A DNA stretch of 56,729 nt, taken from positions 1-56,729 of the forward strand of contig CADADE010000029.1 in NCBI GenBank assembly GCA_902786615.1, written 5' to 3'. The translations under genes were made by a program, and so were the position numbers. This stretch comes from Oscillospiraceae bacterium. Lineage in GTDB: Bacteria > Bacillota_A > Clostridia > Oscillospirales > Oscillospiraceae. Each line of letters opens with the position of its first letter. Within the stretch, counting starts at the first letter, position 1. Shown here piece by piece: positions 50,685 to 56,729 of this stretch. The notes beneath the pieces are model-generated. The model was not told the origin of the DNA and made no database searches. It was given only the letters and a program-made list of their open reading frames with translations.

Positions 50685-51701
50685 ATGAAGAAACCGGACA
50701 GTCCCACCATGAAGGATGTGGCCAGAGAGGCCGGCGTCGCTCTCGGCACCGTGTCCAAGGTCATCAACAATATTCCCGTGGGAGAGAGCTATCGCCAACG
50801 TGTGGAGGACGCTATAGAGAAGCTGGGCTATCGCGTCAATAATTACGCACGAGGTCTGAAAACCAATAAAACCAACTGCGTGGCCCTGCTGATGCCGTCG
50901 CTGTATCACCCCTTCTTTGCCATCCTGACGGATGAGCTCACCGCCTGCCTGATGCGGCACGGCTACCGCAGCTTGCTGATGATCACGAATTACGATCCTG
51001 AGGCGGAAGAAAAGTGTCTGCTTCTCGGGCATGAGAACAAGGTAGACGGTGTGATCGCGCTCACCTACAGCCCGGACCTCAGGCCTGACGATTCGACGCC
51101 CATGGTGACGATCGACCGCCACTGCGGCGACAGCATCCCCTGCGTTTCTTCGGACAACTTTCACGGCGGGGAGATGGCCGTGGAAAAGCTTGCGGAGCTC
51201 GGATGCGGGCAGCTGCTGTTCATGGGGGTGACGACCGGCATTCCCGGCGAGGTGGATAAGCGTGGAGAAGGCTTTGAGTCCGCATGCCGTCGGCTGCATA
51301 CAGACTATGAGCAAATCATCCTGAACGATGAAGATACCGAAGCGCCCTTCTATACCTTTTTGTCAGAGCATATTCACGGCGGGAAGCTGGACTTTGACGG
51401 CATTTTCTGCAATACTGACAGCCTTGCCTGCCGGGTAATCGCCTTTCTTGCTGAGCACGGTGTGCGTGTCCCGCAGGACGTTCAGATCATCGGATACGAC
51501 GGGCTGGCCGACTATGCGACCGGGCGCTATCCCTGTTCGACGATCGTACAGCCGATCCCCCGCATGGCGGAGGAGGCGGTAAAGCTGCTTCTTGACGCCG
51601 ATAACATTCCAAATCCGGTGAATATCTGCTTACCGGTTCGATATGCCTGGGGCGGTACGACTTTGGAAGAGAGCGCCGTACAATCTATACAGAAAAGCTG
51701 A
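50685..51701 (+). CDS. LacI-family transcriptional regulator
   Basis: A 338-residue repressor. Helix-turn-helix and hinge are at about 6-55 (TMKDVAREAGVALGTVSKVINN, then YARGLKTNKTN). The periplasmic-binding-like domain follows, with IGYDGLADYAT near the end. It is divergent from the importer operon and likely controls it in answer to an alpha-galactoside. ATG at 50685 chosen over a GTG nine bases earlier because of the distance to AAAGGG. Confidence 0.92.
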   Translation: MKKPDSPTMKDVAREAGVALGTVSKVINNIPVGESYRQRVEDAIEKLGYRVNNYARGLKTNKTNCVALLMPSLYHPFFAILTDELTACLMRHGYRSLLMITNYDPEAEEKCLLLGHENKVDGVIALTYSPDLRPDDSTPMVTIDRHCGDSIPCVSSDNFHGGEMAVEKLAELGCGQLLFMGVTTGIPGEVDKRGEGFESACRRLHTDYEQIILNDEDTEAPFYTFLSEHIHGGKLDFDGIFCNTDSLACRVIAFLAEHGVRVPQDVQIIGYDGLADYATGRYPCSTIVQPIPRMAEEAVKLLLDADNIPNPVNICLPVRYAWGGTTLEESAVQSIQKS

Positions 51702-51720
51702 AAGAAAGGGACACGGTATT

Positions 51721-52509
51721 ATGGCAAGCGGAAGAATGGAGTTTCACGCCCAGAGCATCATGCAGCACGCGAACTTTGCCTATGTCCTGCCCAATGACGT
51801 TGAGATGGCAGAGGTCAGAAATCCCCGGCACTATGACCGCCCGACGAAATCCCTGATCCTGCTGCATGGCCTGACGGGGACAGATACCGACTGGCTTTTC
51901 GGCGGCGTCGCGCAGGAGATGGCCATCCAGTATAATCTCGCGGTTTTCATGCCCACGGCAGGCAACTTCTTTTACCTGGACCGGGGTTACCGCGGCGGCA
52001 ACTGGGGGACCTTCGTCGGTGAGGAGTTCCCGGACTATGTGCAAAAGGTGTTCGGCTTCTGCGCAAAGCGGGAGGACACGTTCATCGGGGGCCTCTCCAT
52101 GGGCGGGTACGGCGCGCTGCATACGGCGCTCGCGTGGCCGGAGCGGTTTTCGGCCTGCATCGCGTTATCCTCCGCGCTGCGCATCCACGCCCTCGCCGCC
52201 GGCAGGCAGGACGGCGTCATGCCGCCGGCGATGTTCCGGGATGTATTTGGCGACCCGGCTTCTCTGCTCGACTCCGACCGAAACCCGGAATACCAGTATC
52301 TAAACCTTCGAGCGGCAGGAAAGGATATTCCATCCATCTATCTCGCTATAGGCACCGAAGACAGTTTATACGGCGCCAATCAGGAATTCCGCCGTTTTCT
52401 TGAAGCGCAAGGGGCAGACTTCTGCTATGAGGAAGGCCCCGGCGGCCACAACTGGACCTTCTGGAACCGATATATCGACCGGGGCCTCGGTTGGGTGCTC
52501 CGCCCCTGA
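51721..52509 (+). CDS. FrmB/EstA-type alpha/beta-hydrolase esterase
   Basis: A 262-residue esterase. Nucleophile Ser126 in GGLSMGGYGA, Asp214 in GTEDSLYG and His243 in GGHNWTFW form the triad; LILLHGLTGTDTDW is the oxyanion part. Relatives are S-formylglutathione hydrolases and short-chain (tributyrin) esterases. No signal peptide. It follows lacI by 19 bases, so it may remove acetyl groups from an imported sugar; this is inference. Confidence 0.88.
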   Translation: MASGRMEFHAQSIMQHANFAYVLPNDVEMAEVRNPRHYDRPTKSLILLHGLTGTDTDWLFGGVAQEMAIQYNLAVFMPTAGNFFYLDRGYRGGNWGTFVGEEFPDYVQKVFGFCAKREDTFIGGLSMGGYGALHTALAWPERFSACIALSSALRIHALAAGRQDGVMPPAMFRDVFGDPASLLDSDRNPEYQYLNLRAAGKDIPSIYLAIGTEDSLYGANQEFRRFLEAQGADFCYEEGPGGHNWTFWNRYIDRGLGWVLRP

Positions 52510-52513
52510 AGAA

Positions 52514-52543
52514 TTACCCCCGCCCCGGCAAGGGCGGGGGTAA
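52514..52543 (+). terminator. GC-rich hairpin after the esterase gene
   Basis: Perfect 12-base stem TTACCCCCGCCC / GGGCGGGGGTAA around CGGCAA. It begins four bases after the esterase stop. Very like the hairpin at 47246-47273. It can also serve the remnant gene on the other strand. Confidence 0.7.
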
Positions 52544-52568
52544 GCTGTCTTTACAGGAGATAATCAAA

Positions 52569-52835
52569 TCAGTGCTGAACGGGAGTCACATTGGCCCAGT
52601 AGCTCTGGATGGCCTGTGCGAGCTCCTCGCGGGTGCACATATCGGCCAGATATTTCTGCATCTCCATGCCGAGCTTTGCGTAATGATCATCGGGATCGTA
52701 GTCATATTCGACAGTCGCCATCACCATGAACAGACGAGATTGGCAAGCCGCCGACAAGCGGCTGCTCTCCTCCATGGAGAGTGTCATCATCGGCTCAACA
52801 GCAATCAGTTGGTAAAGCTTCTTGTTTTTCGGCAA
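52569..52835 (-). pseudogene. C-terminal remnant of a second sugar-binding protein, joined to the mobile element
   Basis: The last 50 residues of this frame (EYDYDPDDHYAKLGMEMQKY, then AQAIQSYWA near the end) match the end of the intact binding protein at 49098-50351. The first 39 residues do not match and continue the relaxase frame after its stop. So the 5' part of this binding-protein gene is missing and the break is near 52718. It looks like a scar from arrival of the element to the right. The real ligand is unknown. Confidence 0.7.
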
Positions 52836-52838
52836 TAA

Positions 52839-54548
52839 TCACAGCTCCAAATCCTGCGACGTCTTCCTGTGCGGCGCTTCGCGATGGTGACCCTCCTGCT
52901 GCTTCCGCTTGAGATTCTCGCGGAGGGAGTAGGATGTGACGTCGCTGGACTTTTCACCCAGCAGATTTGAAAGCTGATTTTTCGCCTCGTACATGACGGT
53001 AGAATCGTAGTTCTTGCCGTAAACATCTTCCACAATAGAAACAGCCCGCTTTTCTTCCTCCGGGCGGAGGAAGAGGCGGGCTGCTTCCAGTTTCTCCGGG
53101 TCAAGTGATTCAGCGCGGGCCTCCAAATCGTGATACTCGGTCAGCGCCTTCTCCAGCTCTGCGCTGTACTTTGCTTCGGCAGCCTCGGCCTTTTGTATCT
53201 GCGTCTCTCTGCCGTCGATCCACGCTTTTACATCCTTCATGCCCTTATCGTCATATTTGCCGAAGGTAGACAAGATCTGCTCCTTCTTGGATTTCAGTTC
53301 TTCCAGATCCTCCGTGGCTTTCGCGATGCTGGCATTCAGCCAGCGATTCTCGGAGAACCGCAAGGGGGAAAGTGCCTTCTTCTCGGCCAGCAGTGTCTTT
53401 CTCTCTTCCAGCTTTTGCTTGATTTGCCCAATGACCGTGTTGTACTGCGCGAAGCCTGAGACAATGTCTTCCATGTCCGCCCTCGTTTTCGTAATGAATC
53501 CCTTGGCGTGAACGACCTGATAAGCAAACACGATCATATTGGCCCGCAGCTTTTCCATGGCCTGCGCCAGTGCGGGGATGGAATCCTGCACTGCCTTCAT
53601 CAGTTTCTGAAACTCAGCCTTGAGTTGCCGCAGCAGGGCGTTGTCACGCTTGATCTGCCGGTTCAGCTCACAGCGATCTGAGACGATGCCTTTCTTTTCC
53701 ATCGCGCGGGCGGCCACACCCTCGTGGATCGTGGGCTGCTCGTCTTTGCCCTGATCGGCAAAACTGCGGTGGTCGATTCTCTCGTCAAGGCCTTTCCGCT
53801 CCAAACATTGATTGACCTCATCTGCCCAGGCCGAGCGCCATTTCACAAGCTGCTCCTCGCTGTTCCAACGCTCGGAAATCGGATTCTGCCTGCCGTACTT
53901 GGTGCTTTTTGGATACTTGGATACGCGCTCCAACCCCTGCGCCTCGGCTGCGGATGGTGTCATGTATTCTTTCTTCTTGCCGATCTTGTACTGATACTGC
54001 TTTTCCCAGCCGTCTTTCTGTGCTTCTTTATATTCAGCGGCGGTGAAGCCCCGTTCCTCTCCGTCTTTTACACAGAGATATTCTTTTTCCGTCTTATGCT
54101 GCCAGGTGCCGTTCTCGTTCAGAGGTCGCACGGTCAGCATGATGTGGGCATGGGGATTATGGCCGTCCGTATTGTGAATCGCCACGTCCGCGCACATGCC
54201 CTCATCCACAAATTGCTCCAGAATGTATTTTGACAGCAGATCGACCCACTCGTCCTTGCCCAGCTCAATAGGCAAGGCGGCGACGAACTCGCGGGCCAGT
54301 CTGCTGTCTTTTGTTTTCTCCGCCTCTTCCACAGCGTTCCAGAGCTTTGCGTGCTCCTGCCACTCCGCAGGTGCGAAGTCCGGGAGAAAGATATGCTCCC
54401 AGACGAGGCCCTGCTTCCGTGTGTAATCATGCTGTATGCCGTCGTACTCGTTATAGATGGCGGAACAGCTCATATAGGCCGATGCTGCGCAAGCAGATCG
54501 ACCCGCGCCTCTGCTGATGACCTTCGACTCCAAGTGGTATATTGCCAG
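52839..54548 (-). CDS. mobA: MobA/MobL-family relaxase (MOBQ)
   Basis: A 569-residue relaxase that nicks oriT and leads DNA into the recipient. The N-terminus should read MAIYHLESKVISRGAGRSAC, a family hallmark; the catalytic histidine cluster is HNTDGHNPHAHIML (about 125-138). The C-terminal half is a long coiled coil. The first residue of that hallmark is encoded by CTG, eight bases after a GGAGGT site; the next possible start, TTG at 54533, would cut five conserved residues and has no ribosome site. It is oriented away from the oriT directly upstream. Confidence 0.85.
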   Translation of the reverse strand: MAIYHLESKVISRGAGRSACAASAYMSCSAIYNEYDGIQHDYTRKQGLVWEHIFLPDFAPAEWQEHAKLWNAVEEAEKTKDSRLAREFVAALPIELGKDEWVDLLSKYILEQFVDEGMCADVAIHNTDGHNPHAHIMLTVRPLNENGTWQHKTEKEYLCVKDGEERGFTAAEYKEAQKDGWEKQYQYKIGKKKEYMTPSAAEAQGLERVSKYPKSTKYGRQNPISERWNSEEQLVKWRSAWADEVNQCLERKGLDERIDHRSFADQGKDEQPTIHEGVAARAMEKKGIVSDRCELNRQIKRDNALLRQLKAEFQKLMKAVQDSIPALAQAMEKLRANMIVFAYQVVHAKGFITKTRADMEDIVSGFAQYNTVIGQIKQKLEERKTLLAEKKALSPLRFSENRWLNASIAKATEDLEELKSKKEQILSTFGKYDDKGMKDVKAWIDGRETQIQKAEAAEAKYSAELEKALTEYHDLEARAESLDPEKLEAARLFLRPEEEKRAVSIVEDVYGKNYDSTVMYEAKNQLSNLLGEKSSDVTSYSLRENLKRKQQEGHHREAPHRKTSQDLEL

Positions 54549-54578
54549 TCGCTTTCACCTCCGTGTTTTTGTTTTCTG

Positions 54579-54840
54579 TTTCTCTTTCACAAAAGAGAAA
54601 GCGGGCCGGATGGCCTGCTTCTGCGATAAAGCTGCCGGGTGCAGGTTTTCGCAGGCTGAGGGAGAGGTGTACCGCTCCCTCAGCGCAGACAATGGCGACC
54701 ACTGCCCGCAGGCACGACGGCATTGTCTGGCGCTCTCCGAAGAGAGCGCAATCCGCCTCGCAGAGCGCGCGCCTGACGCAACGCGGCAGTACCACCGCCT
54801 GCCCTGCGGGCAGGTGGTGAGTAAGTGCGCCCTTCGGGAA
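54579..54840 (+). other. Origin of transfer (oriT) region
   Basis: The 338-base gap before mobA is packed with hairpins: TTTCTCTTT/AAAGAGAAA (54579-54600), GACAATG/CATTGTC (54688-54727) with inner TGCC/GGCA, GCGCTCTC/GAGAGCGC with CGAA loop (54730-54749), and an 11-base stem ACCGCCTGCCC/GGGCAGGTGGT (54794-54818). Four bases after the last comes TAAGTGCGCCCT (54822-54833), the nic core of the RSF1010/pGO1/pSK41 (MOBQ) type. By analogy the nick is after TAAGTGCG on this strand, so the DUF3847-ParR-ParM side would enter first and mobA last. Confidence 0.82.
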
Positions 54841-54886
54841 AAAAGAAAACGGAGCGCTCCGGTTCCCCAGAACGCCCCAATTCTCG

Positions 54887-55084
54887 TTAAGAAAGATGCT
54901 CTCGTAAAACATCTTCGAGTTTCGTCAGATCCATCCCCGTAGCAAGGGGAAAGACCTTCTCCAAAATAGCACCTTCCTGAATCAGCCGCCGCGTCCGGGC
55001 CTTTCGTTCCTTTGCGCGATCTCTCATCTGGGCTTCCTCCAGTCGGTGCCTGGCCTGGATCAGCTTCTTTTCGTTTCCTGTCAA
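54887..55084 (-). CDS. DUF3847/TraD-like small mobilisation protein
   Basis: A 65-residue basic helical protein with the conserved KARTRRLIQEGAILEKVFP stretch (about 28-46) found in DUF3847/TraD-type proteins that sit beside relaxase genes in Gram-positive elements. It is probably an oriT accessory protein. Start is TTG, seven bases after an AAGGAAGG site. It ends just beyond the nic region, so it and the relaxase flank oriT. Confidence 0.7.
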   Translation of the reverse strand: MTGNEKKLIQARHRLEEAQMRDRAKERKARTRRLIQEGAILEKVFPLATGMDLTKLEDVLREHLS

Positions 55085-55139
55085 TTTTACCCTTCCTTTC
55101 TGTCAGTTTTTCAAAGAGTAGCAGCAAAATCCAAAACAA

Positions 55140-55195
55140 GTGCAGCCGCAATCACGTTCCCGGCGTGAACCGAGTAAAAGTGACAGCGACTGCAC
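55140..55195. repeat. Inverted repeat upstream of the DUF3847 gene
   Basis: GTGCAGCCGC pairs with GCGACTGCAC (nine of ten) around 36 bases that contain TCACG/CGTGA. It lies in the 169-base gap between the small mobilisation gene and parR. It could be an operator or the parC-like site for ParR. No further repeats were seen. Confidence 0.4.
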
Positions 55196-55253
55196 ATTGT
55201 TTTATAGCCACTTTTCCAAAAAGCAACAGTAAACCTGCTGCAAAGTGGCAGGA

Positions 55254-55634
55254 TTACAGGCTATCCATAAACTCCATCGCTATATCCAGATTTTCGTCAG
55301 TCATAGTGTCCTGAGTAGGCAGGGATGCCAATTTGGCGGCTTGCAGAAGCGCGGCTAAACCGGAAAGCCCGGCATCTGCAGATTGCAGTCCTTCCCTGAT
55401 CGTATCCAAAATCTTTTGCAGAAAAGCATCCTCTTTCTCTCTGGATTCTAAAAAGGGATCATTGACCACACGCTCCTGCCGGGAAAAGTGGTCGTTGATC
55501 GCAGCCACAACTGCACGGCTGTACGACTTGTATTTCTTCCGATCCATGTTTTGCAGATACTCCCATGCCTGTCGGTCCTCCGGCTTGTTCAGGTTCAGCC
55601 GGATATTGGTGTTGATCGTTGTCCGCTCCATCAT
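55254..55634 (-). CDS. ParR/StbB-like partition adaptor
   Basis: A 126-residue protein. Residues 6-50 look like a ribbon-helix-helix domain (TTINTNIRLNLNKPEDRQAWEYLQ, then YSRAVVAAINDHF), followed by an acidic helical C-terminus that in such proteins contacts the ParM filament. It overlaps the end of the ParM-like gene by four bases (ATGATGG). Placement and size fit the centromere-binding partner. The family is very divergent, so the call rests on context. Confidence 0.7.
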   Translation of the reverse strand: MMERTTINTNIRLNLNKPEDRQAWEYLQNMDRKKYKSYSRAVVAAINDHFSRQERVVNDPFLESREKEDAFLQKILDTIREGLQSADAGLSGLAALLQAAKLASLPTQDTMTDENLDIAMEFMDSL

Positions 55635-56554
55635 GCGCCGCCTTTCCGACCAAGCATTTTGGATGCCAGAAGCTCATATCCCCTGGCTGTGGCACAGATG
55701 TCCGTATTGATCGTGACACGGTTGGGATCATAGTCTGTAAAGTTCTGAATCAGGCAGCCTCCGCCGCCGATCACATAGAGCTTCATCAGCTCCGGGTTAT
55801 ACTCATGCTCGCGCAGGCGCCGCATGATACCGTCAGCATATTCAGTCGCTGCCTGTCGGATCACTTCGAGCTGATCCTTGCCAACATCCGCCTCACCGGT
55901 ACGGAGGACTTCTTCCAGCACCGCATCATTCAGTGTAAAGCCGAATTTGCGCAGCACCATCTCCCGCGCGGAAAGCGCGCACTGAAAGGTGCCGTACTTT
56001 TCAGTGAAGCACTTGCTCATGACCGGTTTCCCGTTGATAATATACATGATGTTCATGGTGCCATTGCCGATGTCGCAGAGCATATTGACGCCTTTGAACT
56101 TTTGCAGTTCATTCGCCACAGCGGAAAAGCCCTGCGCAAATATGTCTGCGCCGACGAACTCCACATGATAACTCTCGCCGCGGAAGGTGAAATCCACTTC
56201 CTTGTTCTGCAGCAGATAGTCTTTGAAAGCTGCCTTCTGTTCGCCCACCCAGGTGAGAGGAAGACCCGCCGCCAGATGCACGCGGGCGCTGGTCAGTTTG
56301 CGGATATGAAGCTCAATTCCAACTGCCGCGAGGGTAAGGATGTAATAGTCCTGATCGTCCGCCTTGTTCGCAGCAAACTCCTTATGGCCTTCTCCGATAA
56401 TGTAATACCGGTCTTTGTAAACAAGCATGTTGTGTGTGAAGAGCGGTTCGGCGTCAAAAGCCATCACGCCCGACTTGAAAATTGCGTGGGCCGTCTTAAT
56501 GTTTTCATAACCATGATCGACCCCAATGACGACTGTATTGTTTGTATTTTTCAT
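55631..56554 (-). CDS. ParM/StbA-type actin-like ATPase
   Basis: A 307-residue actin-fold protein that forms filaments pushing plasmid copies apart. Phosphate 1 motif VIGVDHGYENIKTA (about 8-21), phosphate 2 LCDIGNGTMNIMYI (about 167-180) and adenosine VIGGGG (about 265-270) are clear. Start MKNTNNTV is used, with AAGGAG nine bases upstream; a longer frame adds 15 unconserved residues. It heads the parMR-like pair and suggests that the element spends time as a circular or low-copy replicon. Confidence 0.88.
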   Translation of the reverse strand: MKNTNNTVVIGVDHGYENIKTAHAIFKSGVMAFDAEPLFTHNMLVYKDRYYIIGEGHKEFAANKADDQDYYILTLAAVGIELHIRKLTSARVHLAAGLPLTWVGEQKAAFKDYLLQNKEVDFTFRGESYHVEFVGADIFAQGFSAVANELQKFKGVNMLCDIGNGTMNIMYIINGKPVMSKCFTEKYGTFQCALSAREMVLRKFGFTLNDAVLEEVLRTGEADVGKDQLEVIRQAATEYADGIMRRLREHEYNPELMKLYVIGGGGCLIQNFTDYDPNRVTINTDICATARGYELLASKMLGRKGGA

Positions 56555-56610
56555 GATGTTTTTCTCCTTTCTGCCAACTATATGGCAATAAAAATTCATT
56601 CAAAAATGTG

Positions 56611-56651
56611 AAAAGGCGGGCCGTGAGATTGTACTCACAGACCGCCCTTTT
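56611..56651 (-). terminator. Hairpin between the right-edge gene and parM
   Basis: AAAAGGCGG...GTGAG / CTCAC...CCGCCCTTTT with ATTGTA loop and T runs on both sides. On the minus strand it ends the gene at the window edge. Confidence 0.75.
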
Positions 56652-56658
56652 CGGCTTC

Positions 56659-56729
56659 TTATATGGTTTCGTTTTGCGTTTCAGCTGCACGCAGGGCAGC
56701 CAATTCTTTCCGGCGCTGGTACTTTTTCC
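56659..56729 (-). CDS. C-terminal end of an unidentified gene
   Basis: The minus strand is open from the window edge to a TAA at 56659-56661 and encodes KKYQRRKELAALRAAETQ then NETI: a charged helix such as ends many mobile-element proteins. It stops eight bases before the hairpin at 56611-56651. Too short to assign. Confidence 0.45.
   Translation of the reverse strand, partial: KKYQRRKELAALRAAETQNETI

Noticed and set aside
54549..54886. Third copy of the 240-bp dispersed element
   Set aside because: The region is rich in hairpins but shares no extended sequence with the two copies; it is better explained as oriT.
1..56729. CRISPR array
   Set aside because: No regularly spaced direct repeats or cas genes were seen in the window.

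Overview
The window reads as chromosome of a GC-rich, spore-forming gut Clostridia member, most likely an Oscillospiraceae-type Firmicute. Supporting this are the sporulation genes yabP-yabQ and spmA-spmB, the Bacillus-like order yabP-yabQ-divIC-yabR, RNase Y, an AbrB-type regulator, the short HisG plus HisZ form of ATP phosphoribosyltransferase, strong Shine-Dalgarno sites and TTGACA/TATAAT-type promoters. The assignment is inferred from gene content; no marker was searched.

Left part (1-37.5 kb) is mostly core genome. It holds the end of an acyl-CoA dehydratase activase gene with a CdhC-like neighbour; the yab/divIC sporulation and division cluster; an S66 peptidase; a tightly overlapped histidine operon (hisZGDCBHAF-IE) without a histidinol-phosphate phosphatase; cysK-cysE; an MMPL/RND transporter overlapping a 1359-residue GLUG-repeat surface protein; an inositol-monophosphatase-family enzyme; RNase Y; abrB; and spmAB. 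A TetR-controlled set (GT-B-like glycosyltransferase, GPH-type transporter, GH36 alpha-galactosidase) sits behind an almost perfectly mirror-symmetric pair of facing promoters around a 41-bp palindrome. A TrpX-type ABC transporter operon (binding protein, permease, ATPase) is preceded by a previously unannotated 18-residue leader peptide with six tyrosines, which I consider the most interesting feature. An LCP protein, the rpsF-ssb-rpsR operon and tRNA-Leu(UAA) close this part.

Right part (37.5-56.7 kb) is accessory. It carries a LysR/GltS/RraA cassette; an IS630-type transposase remnant; an alpha-galactoside/sucrose utilisation locus (GH13, a deletion-broken GH32, GH36, a YesL-like membrane protein, an ABC importer without its own ATPase, a LacI regulator and an esterase); then the remnant of a second sugar-binding protein abutting a mobilisable or conjugative element. 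That element shows a MobA/MobL relaxase with an apparent CTG start, an oriT with an RSF1010/pGO1-like nic core, a DUF3847/TraD-like small protein and a ParM/ParR-like segregation pair.

Dispersed repeats link the regions: a roughly 240-bp element with a terminator-like hairpin occurs near 3.0 and 20.8 kb, and a two-hairpin palindromic element occurs near 4.35 and 11.75 kb with pairing conserved although arm sequences differ. No CRISPR array, rRNA or complete insertion sequence was seen.
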